64,000 nucleotides of DNA from Candidatus Gastranaerophilales bacterium (GTDB lineage Bacteria; Cyanobacteriota; Vampirovibrionia; Gastranaerophilales; Gastranaerophilaceae), in the NCBI GenBank assembly GCA_910587245.1, contig CAJULX010000010.1, positions 5,220 to 69,219 on the forward strand. Reading direction: 5' to 3'. Within the stretch, counting starts at the first letter, position 1. Each line of letters opens with the position of its first letter. Positions 46,862 to 57,990 of the stretch are shown piece by piece. The notes under the pieces were generated by a model. That model was not told the DNA's origin. It saw only the letters and a list, made by a program, of their open reading frames with translations, and searched no databases. Both the position numbers and the translations under genes were made by a program.

Positions 46862-48196
46862 ATGGCAAAAATTGTTGAAAAAAAATTGGTTGAATATCCT
46901 TATCTGCCTGAACCTTTAAGGATTATAACTTTTGATAACGGTCACAAACTTGTGCTTGCAAAAAAAGAAAGCCCGATGGTGAATATCAGCACATGGGTAA
47001 AAACCGGCTCAATTAATGAAAATGAAGATAATAACGGTGTTTCGCATTTTCTTGAACATCTTATGTTTAAAGGCACTCATAAATATAAAGCGGGTGAATT
47101 TGACTGTACGCTGGAGCGCAAGGGCGGAATAATAAATGCTGCCACCTGGAAAGATTATACATTTTATTATGTTACAATCCCAAAAAAACATCTGGAACTT
47201 GCATTACATATGCATGCCGATATGATGGTTGACCCTGTTCTGCCTGATTATGAGATAGGACAGGCTTTTGACCCGAGCGGTGCAATCCCCAAAGACGGCC
47301 GCGAAAGATGTGTTGTTATTGAAGAAATAAGAATGGGGCAGGATAGAAGCTGGCGCAAGGTGTATGATAAATTAAACGACAAAATGTATGAAAAACACCC
47401 TTATAAAAGAAATGTTATCGGTACAAAAGAAATCATAGCAAGGATTTCAAGAGATGACATTATGGCTTATTATCAAAATTTTTATACGCCTAAAAATATG
47501 ACAACAATTGTGGTAGGGCAGTTTGATGATGAAAATATCATAAATAAAATAACGGAAGAGTTTAAATTCCAAAATAATATCCCGAAAAAACTTTTATCAC
47601 CCGATGAAAGAGAAATTGAAACCTCTATTAAAAATCCGGTTATTTTAAATGAAGAAGCTGAAATTCAAACGGGTTATATTATGTTCGGTTTTTTAGCAGA
47701 CAGAGCAAGAAATTTAAAGGAAACAATTTCGCTTGATTTAATTTCGGTTATTTTGGGTGAAGGAAAAAGTTCCAGATTTAATCATAAGTTTATTGAAACT
47801 CCCGAAAAACCCCACTTTTATCAGATTGATACCTGCCATTATCAATTTAAAGACGGGGATAACTTCTTTGTTGAAGCAAATTTTGACCCTTCATTTAAAG
47901 ATGAAGTTATAAAAGAAATTCAGGATGAACTTGACTGTCTTAAGAAAATTAAAGATGATGAACTTGAAAAGGCTAAAAAGCGCTTAAAGGTTAACTTTGC
48001 GGAAAGTGCAGAGACGGTTTCAGAAATTGCGGATACAATCGGGCATTATATGACCGTAATGGAGGATGTAGCGCTTGCAAATGAATATTTAAAAGTGCTT
48101 AATGAGATTGATACGGAATATTTGGAAGAAATTGTTGAAAAATATTTAACAAAAGACAAATGTTCAATAAGTGTTTTAATGCCAAAAAAGGCGTAA
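46862..48196 (+). CDS. M16-family zinc peptidase, catalytic subunit
   Basis: 444 residues. GVSHFLEHLMFKGTHKY holds the inverted zinc motif H-x-x-E-H, with the distal Glu in VVIEEIRMGQD. The second half is the inactive homologous domain. These insulinase-like enzymes act as heterodimers with a non-catalytic partner, here the next gene. No signal peptide is seen, so cytoplasmic or membrane-peripheral action is likely. It follows aroH by 27 nt. Confidence 0.92.
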   Translation: MAKIVEKKLVEYPYLPEPLRIITFDNGHKLVLAKKESPMVNISTWVKTGSINENEDNNGVSHFLEHLMFKGTHKYKAGEFDCTLERKGGIINAATWKDYTFYYVTIPKKHLELALHMHADMMVDPVLPDYEIGQAFDPSGAIPKDGRERCVVIEEIRMGQDRSWRKVYDKLNDKMYEKHPYKRNVIGTKEIIARISRDDIMAYYQNFYTPKNMTTIVVGQFDDENIINKITEEFKFQNNIPKKLLSPDEREIETSIKNPVILNEEAEIQTGYIMFGFLADRARNLKETISLDLISVILGEGKSSRFNHKFIETPEKPHFYQIDTCHYQFKDGDNFFVEANFDPSFKDEVIKEIQDELDCLKKIKDDELEKAKKRLKVNFAESAETVSEIADTIGHYMTVMEDVALANEYLKVLNEIDTEYLEEIVEKYLTKDKCSISVLMPKKA

Positions 48197-48213
48197 ATTG
48201 AGGAGATTTGGCG

Positions 48214-49449
48214 ATGAAATTAATTCAGAAAGATAATATTGATATAATTTTACAAAATACAAAAAATACCCCCAGAATGGCAGTGTGCACTTATTTTTCA
48301 CTGGATATTCCCGAAAAATATGCAGGGGTTTACACGCTTTTTTCAAAACTTCTTTTAAAAGGCACTAAGACCCGTTCTGCTGAGGATTTGGCAAACATTA
48401 TAGAATCAAACGGTATTGAAACATCTGTTAAATGTAAACAGGATTATATAAAGGTTTCAACTCTATTCTTAAATGAAGATTTTGACCTTGCGCTCGATGT
48501 TTTGTCTGACATTTTGCAAAATTCAACGTTTGAAAATTTTGAAAAAGAGGTGTTTAAATTAAAAGGAGAAATTGTATCCGATCTTGATTCTCCGCAGGTT
48601 AAAGCCTCGGATGCTCTTATAGAAAAAATTTACGAAAATCATTATTACGGAAATTCTTTATCCAAAACTTTAAATGATGTTGATAAAATTCAAAAGCAGG
48701 ACGTGGTTGATGTTTTATCCCAAATTATGAATTCTAAAAAAGTTATATCAATTGCGGGTGATTTTAATGACGAAGAAAAGCTTGTTGATTATATAGTTAA
48801 AAAATTTAATTTTATGAAATCAAGCGAAAGTGTATCGAAAATATCCGATATACCGGCTTTAAATCTTCCTAACAGAGATGAAATTATAAAAATTGTTAAA
48901 AATGATGCAAAGCAGGCGCAGATATTTAAGGGAATGATTGTGGATACACAATTTAGCGAGGATTATCCTAAAATTGTCGTTATGAATAATATTCTGGGTT
49001 CTTCCGGTCTTTCTTCGAGACTTTTTGTCGAACTTCGCGACAAACAGGGACTCGCATATACCGTAAGAAGTGCGCTTGAACCATTGCGTCATTCTTCGCT
49101 ATTTTATTTTTATATCGGAACGGAGCCTAAAAATATAGAAAAATCTCTTGAAGGTTTTAAAATTGAAGCTGGTAAAATGGCAAAAGATTATGTATCCGAT
49201 ATTGAATTATCAGGTGCAAAAGAAAATATTCTGGGGCGTCTTGAATATTTTTCACAGACTAATATGCAGCTTGCTTCCATCGCAGGGTATGATTATATTA
49301 TGGGGCTCGGGCTCAACTATGAAGAAAAATATAAAGAAATGCTCAACAAAGTAACAAAAGAGGATGTTTTAAACATTGCTCAAAAATACCTTTTGAATCC
49401 TGCGGTAATTTCCGTTCTTGCTCCCGAAGAGTATTTGAAAAATATTTAG
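48214..49449 (+). CDS. M16-family peptidase, non-catalytic subunit
   Basis: 411 residues of the same fold as its neighbour: YAGVYTLFSKLLLKGTKTRSAEDL is aligned with the zinc site but lacks H-x-x-E-H. The family's R/Y pair is seen in SSRLFVELRDKQGLAYTVRSAL, which shapes the substrate pocket. GAGGAG precedes ATG 48214 by 8-9 nt, so I prefer it to TTG 48208. It completes the M16 pair 17 nt after the first gene. Confidence 0.9.
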   Translation: MKLIQKDNIDIILQNTKNTPRMAVCTYFSLDIPEKYAGVYTLFSKLLLKGTKTRSAEDLANIIESNGIETSVKCKQDYIKVSTLFLNEDFDLALDVLSDILQNSTFENFEKEVFKLKGEIVSDLDSPQVKASDALIEKIYENHYYGNSLSKTLNDVDKIQKQDVVDVLSQIMNSKKVISIAGDFNDEEKLVDYIVKKFNFMKSSESVSKISDIPALNLPNRDEIIKIVKNDAKQAQIFKGMIVDTQFSEDYPKIVVMNNILGSSGLSSRLFVELRDKQGLAYTVRSALEPLRHSSLFYFYIGTEPKNIEKSLEGFKIEAGKMAKDYVSDIELSGAKENILGRLEYFSQTNMQLASIAGYDYIMGLGLNYEEKYKEMLNKVTKEDVLNIAQKYLLNPAVISVLAPEEYLKNI

Positions 49450-49545
49450 CGGATATTTGAATTTTTAAGAAAGTGTTAAAAATTTGCATGTTTTTTCACC
49501 CTAAATTAGAATTATAATAACCGGATTTTATACAGGTAAAATGTT

Positions 49546-51141
49546 TTGAGCAGTGATATTAAAAATATAAACAGAGAAATTGATAAACTGAAAAGAAACG
49601 GCGAAATTCAAAAGGCTATTGAATATTGCCAGACTATTCTTATAAAAGAGCCAAACAGGTATGATTTGCATGTGCGCCTTGGTGATCTTTATATGGATTG
49701 GCATCTTGATGTTTATCAGGCAAAGCAATATATTGATGAGGCTATAACTCAGTATCAAAGGGCATCAGAAGCTTTAATTGATAACGGTGAAATTTATTAT
49801 AAAATAGGGTTTGCTTTCTTTCACAAAGGTGAATTAGATCGTGCAATAAATTATTTTAATCTTGCAATAAAAAACGGTGCAAACAGGGCACAGTGCCATT
49901 ATATGATGGCACAGGCACTGAAAAAGAAAGACAGGTATACCGATGCTCTTGAAGAAGCAAACAACGCTTTAAGGTTTACGTTTTTTAAATCTTCAAGAAT
50001 TCACTATTTAAAGCACAGGCTGCTAAAAGTTTTGTTTTTTTCTTCGTTTAAAACGAAATTTCAAAGCAATATCGAGCTGCTTTTATCGTACATTTTTCTG
50101 CCTTTTGATAAAGAGGCAAAGAAAGAGTTTTTCCAGAAATTAAAAATTATTGTAATATTTCCTGATTTAGTAAGGGCTTTTTATCTTTGCAAGCTTAAAG
50201 ATTTTGATAAAGCTATTGAATATTACATAAAAATGATTGATAAAATTCCCGGGTTTACTCCTTTATACTGTCTTCTCGGGGATATTTACAGAGCAATAGG
50301 AAAACACGAAGAAGCCATTATTGAATACAAAATGGCACGCTGGATTGATTCACTATGCTTTAGTGCCTATTCGGGGCTTGTTCAGGCATATGAAGAAATG
50401 GGTGATTATGATAACGCTATATCAACTTATTTGAAATTTATTTCAATTCACCCGAATAATGCTATTTTACACAGTAATATCGCAAATCTATATTTTATGA
50501 AGGGTGAATACGAACAGGCTGTATCTCATTATCAAAGTGCAATTACCCTAAATCCAAAACAGGATTGGACAAGTATTGTGGCACAGACTCTAGGGTATGT
50601 TCAGCAGAATGTTATTAAAAATACGGATGCTGCCATTGAAGCTTTTCAGTCCGCTTATCTTTTAACGCCCAAGGAACTGGATGTTTATATAAGTTTAGGG
50701 TCTGCTTTTTATGATAAAGAAGACTATAAAAATGCTCTTATAATCTATAGAAGGGCGCTTGAATTAGAACCGAACAATGCCAAAATTCATTGTAATTTGG
50801 GATATTTATACTGGGGTATGGGTGAATTGACCGAGGCTGTTAAGGAATATGAGCTTTCAATTAAAAATGACCCGGGATATGCAATTGCCCACAACAATTT
50901 AGGTGTAATTTATCTTGATGACTTAGCACATATTCAAAAAGCTGCGGATTGTTTCAGAGCTGCTATTGCTGCTAATCCTAATTATGCACTTGCGTATTAT
51001 AACCTTGCAAGGTCTTTATCCATCAAGGGTGAAAAAGTTGAAGCCGCTAAATTCTTCCAGATTGCACATGATGTGAACAGCATTACAAACGAGATTGACC
51101 CGATGGAAATTCAGGACAGGCTTAATAATTTGTTTGAATAG
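49546..51141 (+). CDS. Long TPR-repeat protein
   Basis: 531 residues made almost wholly of tetratricopeptide repeats: early units (residues 15-140), a basic hydrophobic stretch in the middle (SSFKTKFQSNIELLLSYIFLPFD), then about eight regular units of the type 'A-I-x-x-Y-x-x-A-I-x-L-x-P-x'. The later ones, e.g. ALIIYRRALELEPNNAKIHCNLGYLYWGMG, are textbook TPRs. It is a protein-binding scaffold, perhaps in envelope assembly; partner unknown. Start is TTG with CAGGT upstream. Confidence 0.85.
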   Translation: MSSDIKNINREIDKLKRNGEIQKAIEYCQTILIKEPNRYDLHVRLGDLYMDWHLDVYQAKQYIDEAITQYQRASEALIDNGEIYYKIGFAFFHKGELDRAINYFNLAIKNGANRAQCHYMMAQALKKKDRYTDALEEANNALRFTFFKSSRIHYLKHRLLKVLFFSSFKTKFQSNIELLLSYIFLPFDKEAKKEFFQKLKIIVIFPDLVRAFYLCKLKDFDKAIEYYIKMIDKIPGFTPLYCLLGDIYRAIGKHEEAIIEYKMARWIDSLCFSAYSGLVQAYEEMGDYDNAISTYLKFISIHPNNAILHSNIANLYFMKGEYEQAVSHYQSAITLNPKQDWTSIVAQTLGYVQQNVIKNTDAAIEAFQSAYLLTPKELDVYISLGSAFYDKEDYKNALIIYRRALELEPNNAKIHCNLGYLYWGMGELTEAVKEYELSIKNDPGYAIAHNNLGVIYLDDLAHIQKAADCFRAAIAANPNYALAYYNLARSLSIKGEKVEAAKFFQIAHDVNSITNEIDPMEIQDRLNNLFE

Positions 51142-51196
51142 GATTAAGTCCGAGGATTAATTTAAAATCGGGCTGTATAATTGTAAAGTTTCTATT

Positions 51197-52165
51197 ATGT
51201 CGATATGGGTTTTTATTTTAAAAAGAATAATACAAAGCTTGCCTATAATTGTGATAGTTTCAATTATAAGCTTCTTTTTGATACGTCTTTCGCCTGTTGA
51301 CCCGCTTGCGGAGCTAAAATTAAATCCTTCAATTTCGAAAGAAACTCTTGAACATGAAAAACAGAGATTGGGTCTTGATAAGCCTGTATATGTTCAATAT
51401 GTATACTGGGCAAAGAATTTTATAAAAGGCGATATGGGAACAAGCGTTACAGGTGAGCTTGTTTCATCAAAAATTAAAGAAAGAGTTCTAAACACCCTGA
51501 TTTTATCTTTTAGTGTATTATTCTGGACATGGGCAATAGGAATTCCTATAGGGGTTATTGCCGCATTGAACTACAGAAGTGCATATGACAGGCTTTTAAC
51601 CATTTTTTCATCAATAGGTATGGCAATTCCGTCATTTTTCTTTGCAATTTTATTGTTGATTTTTGCGCAGAAAACAGGCTGGTTCCCAATCGGCGGTTTA
51701 ACAAGCGCCAATTTTTACAATATGAATATTCTTGAAAAAACATTGGATGTAATGCATCATCTTTTTCTGCCCACGCTTGTTTTAACAACCATTTCTCTTG
51801 CGGGGCTTTCCCGCCAGATGAGAGCAAATCTTCTGGATGTTTTGGACAGTGATTATGTAAAATTTGCGCGCGCAAAAGGACTTCCCAATTATAAAGTTAT
51901 AATTAAACATGCCTTAAGAAATGCCATAAACCCGCTTGTCACAATGCTTGGATTTGAATTTGCGGGATTGTTATCAGGTGCCGCTTTAACGGAATATGTT
52001 TTTCAATATCCCGGGCTCGGGCGTCTTATTCTTGAAGCGGTTTTAAAATCAGATATTAATCTTGTTATGGCAAGCCTTATGATAGGGTCTTTTATGCTTA
52101 TTTTAGGGAATATTCTGGCGGATATTCTGCTGAAATTAACTGACCCGAGGGTAAAGGTAGGGTAA
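51197..52165 (+). CDS. Peptide-type ABC transporter permease, DppB/OppB family
   Basis: 322 residues with about six membrane helices. LRRxx-type N-terminus (MSIWVFILKRIIQSLPIIVIVSII), SPVDPLAELKLNPS, KGDMGTSVTGELVS, and the EAA loop KFARAKGLPNYKVIIKHALRNAINPLV that contacts the ATPase. Followed 3 nt later by its DppC-type partner. The substrate-binding protein and ATPases are not in this window, so the substrate (peptide, oligosaccharide or metal chelate) is open. Confidence 0.88.
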   Translation: MSIWVFILKRIIQSLPIIVIVSIISFFLIRLSPVDPLAELKLNPSISKETLEHEKQRLGLDKPVYVQYVYWAKNFIKGDMGTSVTGELVSSKIKERVLNTLILSFSVLFWTWAIGIPIGVIAALNYRSAYDRLLTIFSSIGMAIPSFFFAILLLIFAQKTGWFPIGGLTSANFYNMNILEKTLDVMHHLFLPTLVLTTISLAGLSRQMRANLLDVLDSDYVKFARAKGLPNYKVIIKHALRNAINPLVTMLGFEFAGLLSGAALTEYVFQYPGLGRLILEAVLKSDINLVMASLMIGSFMLILGNILADILLKLTDPRVKVG

Positions 52166-52168
52166 ACT

Positions 52169-53251
52169 ATGGCAATTGAAATTAAAAATCCTGAATTAAA
52201 AAGATTTTTAAAAGATAAAATAAGTGTTCTTGCGCTTATAGTGCTTGTTATTCTTTATATTGCAATATTTTTTGCGGATTTCTTTGCTGTATATGATAAA
52301 AATTATTCCAAAAGAAATTTATCATATTCTCCCCCTTCAAATGTTTATTTTATTGATGAACTCGGGGATTTTACAAGACCGTATACTTATAATTGGAAGC
52401 GTGTCTTTAATAAAGATACGTTAAGTATCGAATATAAGCAGGATAGAGAACATAAGCGCTATTTAAAATTTTTCTCAAAAGGGTTTGAGTACAAATTTTT
52501 AGGGCTTTTTAAATGTTCGCGTCATTTTGTTGGTATTGAAGACGGCGGGGAATTATATTTGCTCGGGCTTGATATTAACGGGCGTGATAATTTTTCAAGG
52601 ATTTTATATGGCGGCAGAATTTCTTTAACCATAGGATTTCTGGCGCTTTTTATATCTTTTCCCATTGGTCTTTTATACGGCGGAATTTCAGGGTATGCAG
52701 GCGGTCTGCTTGATAATATTATGATGAGGGTGGCGGAGGCCATAATGTCTGTTCCCAGTTTTTATTTGTTGATAATTCTTGCGGCGATTTTACCATCCGG
52801 CATGACAAGCTCACAAAGATTTGCTTTGATTACGGTTATTCTTGCATTTATCGGCTGGGCAGGATTTGCAAGGGTTGTTCGCGGAATGGTTTTATCCATA
52901 AAAACACAGGATTATGTTAAATCTGCAGTGGCTGTCGGTTGTTCGAAATCAAGAATAATCTTGAAACATATTTTGCCGCAGACATCAAGCTATGTAATTA
53001 TTGCAATGGCATTATCCGTTCCAAGCTTTATACTGGCTGAATCAGGTTTGAGTTTTTTGGGGCTCGGTATTCAGCAGCCCGATGCAAGCTGGGGCAATAT
53101 GTTAAAAGAAGCGCAGGAATTTGCAAATATTATATACCGCCCCTGGCTTTTAACTCCCGGTTTTTTAATTTTTGTTGCTGTTTTGTCATACAACTTAATA
53201 GGCGATACAATAAGGGATATACTTGATCCTAAAAGTAAAATAAAAACTTAG
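52169..53251 (+). CDS. Peptide-type ABC transporter permease, DppC/OppC family with extended first loop
   Basis: 360 residues, longer than the usual 280-300. After TM1 (ALIVLVILYIAIFFADFF) there is a long extracytoplasmic insertion of about 100 residues (TRPYTYNWKRVFNKDTLSIEY ... YLLGLDINGRDNFSRILYGGRIS). Such loops occur in the YejE-like and glycoside/peptide subgroup. The EAA loop is KSAVAVGCSKSRIILKHILPQ. It pairs with the upstream DppB-like gene. Confidence 0.87.
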   Translation: MAIEIKNPELKRFLKDKISVLALIVLVILYIAIFFADFFAVYDKNYSKRNLSYSPPSNVYFIDELGDFTRPYTYNWKRVFNKDTLSIEYKQDREHKRYLKFFSKGFEYKFLGLFKCSRHFVGIEDGGELYLLGLDINGRDNFSRILYGGRISLTIGFLALFISFPIGLLYGGISGYAGGLLDNIMMRVAEAIMSVPSFYLLIILAAILPSGMTSSQRFALITVILAFIGWAGFARVVRGMVLSIKTQDYVKSAVAVGCSKSRIILKHILPQTSSYVIIAMALSVPSFILAESGLSFLGLGIQQPDASWGNMLKEAQEFANIIYRPWLLTPGFLIFVAVLSYNLIGDTIRDILDPKSKIKT

Positions 53252-53280
53252 TTTAAATTTGTAATGGAGTTAAAGGTATT

Positions 53281-54006
53281 GTGGATTTTATTCATTTAAA
53301 TATTAATGATATGTTTGATTTCGAGCTTGCTTTGCTTTTTAGAATAGGTGCTTCAATTCTTTTTGCGTTTCTTCTTGGTTTGGAACGTGAAATTACCGGA
53401 AAATTTGCAGGTCTCAGAACACATATTCTTGTAAGTGCAGGGGCTTGCGTATTTACGCTTTTATCGATTTATGCATTTAAAATGCAGGTGATAGCGGGCT
53501 TTGCAGGTGTGAATGACCCTGCAAGAATTGCTGCTCAAATAATTACAGGTATAGGTTTTATCGGTGCAGGAACGGTTATGCGCCATGGAAACAATATTTA
53601 CGGAATTACAACGGCTGCAACTCTTTGGATGTGTGCTGCAATCGGTATGGCATGCGGTACGGGAATGTTTGATATAGCAGCTGTTGCTACGGTTTTTTCT
53701 TTAATTGTACTTGTTCTTGTCAGAAAGTTTGAGAGAAATTTTTTATCAAGCAAATCTTACGAATCAAAATTAATGGAAATAAAATTAACCGCGCCCATTG
53801 TTCATCTTGAAGCAATGAATAGCCTTTTGGATAAAAACTTTAATAAAATTCAAAAAATTGAAAGAAAGATAGTTAATGATGAAAAAGGCAGCTATATTGT
53901 AATAAAAATGCGTATTCTGGCGGGCTGTCCTTTAAGTGAAGTGAATGATACTTTCCGCGATAAAGAATTTATTGAAAAGCTTGAAATTCAAGAAATTGAT
54001 GAGTAA
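53281..54006 (+). CDS. MgtC/SapB family membrane protein
   Basis: 241 residues. Four to five helices: ALLFRIGASILFAFLLGLEREITGKFAGLRTHILVSAGACVFTLLSIY is the MgtC signature (G-x-E-R-E ... G-L-R-T-H), followed by GFIGAGTVMRHG and TTAATLWMCAAIGMACGTG. The C-terminal 90 residues are a soluble ACT-like domain. Linked to magnesium homeostasis or P-type ATPase control in other bacteria. Start is GTG with a GGAG-type site upstream. Confidence 0.9.
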   Translation: MDFIHLNINDMFDFELALLFRIGASILFAFLLGLEREITGKFAGLRTHILVSAGACVFTLLSIYAFKMQVIAGFAGVNDPARIAAQIITGIGFIGAGTVMRHGNNIYGITTAATLWMCAAIGMACGTGMFDIAAVATVFSLIVLVLVRKFERNFLSSKSYESKLMEIKLTAPIVHLEAMNSLLDKNFNKIQKIERKIVNDEKGSYIVIKMRILAGCPLSEVNDTFRDKEFIEKLEIQEIDE

Positions 54007-54090
54007 AAATTTTATTTCAATTTGTAAATACTGTACTTAAAATTTTGCTTGTGTTATTGTTTAATTGTAAAGATATATAATGGAAGCAAA

Positions 54091-56619
54091 ATGAGAGTTC
54101 ACGAACTTGCTAAAGAACTGAATGTCAGCGCTAAAGAATTAATGGAAACAGCCAAAGAGAAACTCGGGATTGTTTTTAAATCTCATAGTGTAGCTGTTTC
54201 ACAGGGTAATATTGATAATATACGTGCTTTATATGTTAAGCCCGAAGAAAAGAAGGCTAAGCCTAAGGCTTTTATTGTGAAAAAAGCAAAGGTTGAAAAA
54301 ACCGAAGAAGCTCCTAAAGCCGAGGAGGTACAAGATACTCCGAAGATTACCGTTACGAAAGTTGTAAAAACCAGCACCGAAAAACCAAAACCTCCAGTGG
54401 TTGAACCCTCTGTTAAAGAAAGACCAAAACTTGAAATTGTACGTCCTGCGCCAAAGCAGCAGGATGGTTCTGCTCCACAGGCTTCTGTCCGTCCTGCGCA
54501 CAGGGAGCCTGCAAACAGAATTCCCGATATTGCTTCTCTGACACGTAAAAATTTTGGTAAACCTGCAGCAAAGGATGAAAAAACTTCTAAGGATGGTGCT
54601 AAATCAAAAGATAAAGCACAGACTAAACCAAATGCAGATAATCAGGCTCAAAAAACTCCTATAAAAAGACATATTATTTCGCCTGATATGTATGCTAATC
54701 AAGATTTCAGAAACAAAAAGAAGAAAAAAGAAAAAAATTATAAAAACAAGGAAGAAGAACAGGAAAGAATAAGTCTTGAAAAGGCTGTGCAATCTAAGCA
54801 TAAAAAACATGTTCAGGAAGTCGAGTCCCTTGAAGAAGTAAAACAGGTTGTAATAAACAGACCCATGACCGTTGGGGAACTTGCAGATAAAATTAGAAAA
54901 TCTCCGGCGGAAATTATTAAATTCTTAATGATGGAAAAAATCATGGTGACTGTAAATTCACCTATAGATATTGACACAGCCAAAAGAGCGGCTATAAATT
55001 TTGAAATTGAACCTTTGGATGAGGATATTGAGGCATTTATTCAGGAAGAAACAGAAAAAGAAGAAAAGAACAAAATCCTTCTTGAAGCTGATGAAAAATC
55101 TATTATTAAAAGGGCGCCTGTTGTTACTATTATGGGGCATGTTGACCATGGTAAAACAACCCTTCTGGATAGCATCCGTGCTTCAAAGCACAAAATTGTT
55201 TCAACGGAAGTCGGCGGAATTACCCAGAGTATCGGTGCTTATACTGTTTGGCAGGGTGATAAAAAGATTGTATTTATTGACACACCCGGTCACGAAGCAT
55301 TTACTCAAATGCGTGCAAGAGGTGCAAAGTCTACCGATATTGCTATTCTTGTAGTTGCGGCAGATGACGGTGTTATGCCGCAGACGATTGAAGCTATTAA
55401 TCACGCAAAATCAGCAAATGTACCGATTATTGTGGCTGTGAATAAGATGGATAAGCCCGATGCAGACCCTGATAAAGTATTGCAGCAAATGACGGAATAC
55501 GGTCTTGTGCCGGAAGCTTGGGGTGGAGATACAATCTGTGTTAAAGTTTCAGCTATTCAGGGCAAAGGTATTGATGAACTTTTAGAATATATTTTGCTTG
55601 TTGCTGAAATGCAGGAATTAAAGGCCGTTAAGGATTGTCCCGGAATGGGTGTTATAATTGAAGCCAATCTTGATAAAGGTAAAGGGCCTGTGGCTACGAT
55701 GCTTGTTCAAAACGGTATTTTAAATGTCGGTGATTCAATTGTTGTGGGTACCGTAGGCGGTAAAGTCCGCGCTTTGCTTGATGATTCAGGGCAAAGAGTG
55801 AAATCCGCAGGACCGTCAACTCCTGTTGAAATTTTAGGATTAAATGAAGTTCCTCAGGCTGGTGATGCTTTTGAAGTTGTGCAAAATGAGCGCGTTATGA
55901 AGCAGATTGTAAATGAAAGAAAGCAACGCGAAAGAGTTAGCAGACTTGAAGCTATGGCTGTTTCTCATGTTAAAAAGGAAACGCTTGCAAATGATGAAAT
56001 TAAAAATCTTAATTTAATCATCAAAGCCAATACAAACGGTTCTGCTGAAGCAGTTTCACAGGCTATTCAGAATGTTAAATCAACCGAGGTTATCCCGAAA
56101 ATTATGCACGTTGGTGTCGGGGATATCTCAGAAGCCGATGTAATGCTTGCTTCCGCAAGTGATGCAATAATTCTCGGTTTTAGCGTTAAAGAAGATGCAA
56201 ATGCTCTTGCTGCAGCTGAAAGAGAACTTGTTCAAATCAAAAAATACGACATTATTTATCAAGTTCTGGAAGATGTTGAAAAAACCATGCTTTCTCTATT
56301 GGAGCCCGAAATTCAGGAAGTAGAACTCGGTACGGCGGAAGTAAGGCAGATTTTTACATTCGGAAAAACCGGCAAAATTGCAGGTTGTTATGTAACTGAA
56401 GGTAAAATTGTGCGTTCCAAAACAGCTGTGGTTAAAAGAGGCGGAGTTGAAATTTACAAAGGCGAGATTAATCAGCTGAAACGCTTTAAAGACGATGTTA
56501 AAGAAGTTGCGCAGGGTTTTGAATGCGGTATTTCATTTGCAAAATTCAACGACCTTCAAGAAGGCGATATAATTGAGGTTTCAACAACAAAAGAAATTGA
56601 AAGAAGTTCGCTCGTTTAA
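54091..56619 (+). CDS. infB: Translation initiation factor IF-2
   Basis: 842 residues. [27 protein letters not shown] is the N-terminal domain, then a long Lys/Pro/Glu-rich linker (about residues 50-240), a second IF2_N-like segment ([22 protein letters not shown]), and the GTPase with [31 protein letters not shown] and [13 protein letters not shown]-terminal domains II-IV follow. It places fMet-tRNA on the 30S. It is followed 16 nt later by rbfA. nusA is not upstream. Confidence 0.96.
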   Translation: MRVHELAKELNVSAKELMETAKEKLGIVFKSHSVAVSQGNIDNIRALYVKPEEKKAKPKAFIVKKAKVEKTEEAPKAEEVQDTPKITVTKVVKTSTEKPKPPVVEPSVKERPKLEIVRPAPKQQDGSAPQASVRPAHREPANRIPDIASLTRKNFGKPAAKDEKTSKDGAKSKDKAQTKPNADNQAQKTPIKRHIISPDMYANQDFRNKKKKKEKNYKNKEEEQERISLEKAVQSKHKKHVQEVESLEEVKQVVINRPMTVGELADKIRKSPAEIIKFLMMEKIMVTVNSPIDIDTAKRAAINFEIEPLDEDIEAFIQEETEKEEKNKILLEADEKSIIKRAPVVTIMGHVDHGKTTLLDSIRASKHKIVSTEVGGITQSIGAYTVWQGDKKIVFIDTPGHEAFTQMRARGAKSTDIAILVVAADDGVMPQTIEAINHAKSANVPIIVAVNKMDKPDADPDKVLQQMTEYGLVPEAWGGDTICVKVSAIQGKGIDELLEYILLVAEMQELKAVKDCPGMGVIIEANLDKGKGPVATMLVQNGILNVGDSIVVGTVGGKVRALLDDSGQRVKSAGPSTPVEILGLNEVPQAGDAFEVVQNERVMKQIVNERKQRERVSRLEAMAVSHVKKETLANDEIKNLNLIIKANTNGSAEAVSQAIQNVKSTEVIPKIMHVGVGDISEADVMLASASDAIILGFSVKEDANALAAAERELVQIKKYDIIYQVLEDVEKTMLSLLEPEIQEVELGTAEVRQIFTFGKTGKIAGCYVTEGKIVRSKTAVVKRGGVEIYKGEINQLKRFKDDVKEVAQGFECGISFAKFNDLQEGDIIEVSTTKEIERSSLV

Positions 56620-56635
56620 TGTAAGGAAGATTATC

Positions 56636-56989
56636 ATGACACTTAGAAATGAAAAAGTTAGAAAAGCTCTCATGAGAGAAATTTCTGATATTTTATTCCG
56701 TGAAGTTAAAAATCCCCATATCACAGGAATTGTTTCTATCACTGATGTTGAAGTATCTCATGATAATTCTTATGCTAAAGTTTTTTATAGCGTAATGGCG
56801 GATGATGAGGATAAAAAGAAAGAAACCGTTGAAGCGCTCAAAACCGTGACTCCAAAAATCCGATATGAAGTTGGAAAACGTATCAGGCTTAGAAAAACGC
56901 CTGAGTTGAATTTTATTCTGGATGAATCTTTGGAAAGAGGTTTTAGAATCACTAAATTAATTGACCAAATTTCTAAAGGTGAGATTTAG
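56636..56989 (+). CDS. rbfA: Ribosome-binding factor A
   Basis: 117 residues starting MTLRNEKVRKALMREISDILFREVKNPHITGIVSITDVEVSHD; the KH-like core and RKTPELNFILDESLERG near the end are typical. It assists 30S maturation, especially in the cold. The frame opens earlier, but TAAGGAAG precedes this ATG. infB-rbfA-truB is the standard order. Confidence 0.94.
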   Translation: MTLRNEKVRKALMREISDILFREVKNPHITGIVSITDVEVSHDNSYAKVFYSVMADDEDKKKETVEALKTVTPKIRYEVGKRIRLRKTPELNFILDESLERGFRITKLIDQISKGEI

Positions 56990-57013
56990 AATTGTTAAAA
57001 GGTTAATATTTGT

Positions 57014-57961
57014 ATGCCTGAACGAGATTTTTCCGATAACAAAAAAGAATTCACCGATAATAGTGATGTTTTTTGTTTTTTAAATATATATAAACCCCGT
57101 GGAATTACCTCATTTGATGTTATTTATAAACTCAGGAAGCATCTTAAAATTAAAAAAATCGGACATTCGGGTACGCTTGACCCTGAGGCGGAAGGTGTTA
57201 TGCAGGTTGGAGTTGGCAAAGCTACCAGGCTTTTAGATTATCTGTGCTCGGATAAAAGGTATATCGCAAAAATCAGGTTTGGATATTTTTCTTCAACCGG
57301 TGATGCGGAAGGCGAAGTAACACCATTTAATACTCCGAAATTCACAGAGGATGAACTTTTGGTTGCAATGAATTCTATGATAGGAAAGATAGAACAAATT
57401 CCTCCTGCGTATAGTGCCATAAAAGTGGGCGGCAAAAAGCTTTGTGACCTTGCAAGAAAAAATAAACTTGAAGGTGTTGAAATTCCAAAAAGAGTGATTG
57501 AGATTTATGATGCAAAATTATTAACTTTTGTAACAGACTCACATCCCGATATTCCTATGAAGCAAATTCCTTATGAGGCTGAAATTGAAATCTTCTGTTC
57601 AAAAGGTACTTATATTCGCTCTTTTGCTGTAGATTTGGCGGAAAAACTAGGTACATGTGCTTATTTGACTTCTCTTATTCGTACTGCTGCCGGAAAATTT
57701 AATATCAAAGATTCAATTCAAACGGATGCAGTTTTGCTTGATAAGCATGGCGTGGAACCTTCTAAAGCATTGAATTTGCCTGAATATATACTAAATGAAT
57801 CAGAGTATCTTAAAGTTCTTAACGGTGTATCATTTCTTTCAAGGTATACTATATCTGAAAATACGACATTAATGCTTATTTATAAAAATCATCTTGTATC
57901 AATTGCAGTTTTATCGGATAATATGATTGTATGCAAAAAGGTTTTTAAACAGCACGTTTAA
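57014..57961 (+). CDS. truB: tRNA pseudouridine-55 synthase TruB
   Basis: 315 residues. YKPRGITSFDVIYKLRK, HSGTLDPEAEGVMQVGVGKATRL (catalytic Asp in G-T-L-D-P) and CSKGTYIRSFAVDLAEKLG are diagnostic. It modifies U55 in the T-loop. The C-terminal part is a small PUA-like domain. It starts 24 nt after rbfA. Confidence 0.95.
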   Translation: MPERDFSDNKKEFTDNSDVFCFLNIYKPRGITSFDVIYKLRKHLKIKKIGHSGTLDPEAEGVMQVGVGKATRLLDYLCSDKRYIAKIRFGYFSSTGDAEGEVTPFNTPKFTEDELLVAMNSMIGKIEQIPPAYSAIKVGGKKLCDLARKNKLEGVEIPKRVIEIYDAKLLTFVTDSHPDIPMKQIPYEAEIEIFCSKGTYIRSFAVDLAEKLGTCAYLTSLIRTAAGKFNIKDSIQTDAVLLDKHGVEPSKALNLPEYILNESEYLKVLNGVSFLSRYTISENTTLMLIYKNHLVSIAVLSDNMIVCKKVFKQHV

Positions 57962-57990
57962 GATTTAAAAAGCGTTATACAGAGGGAAAT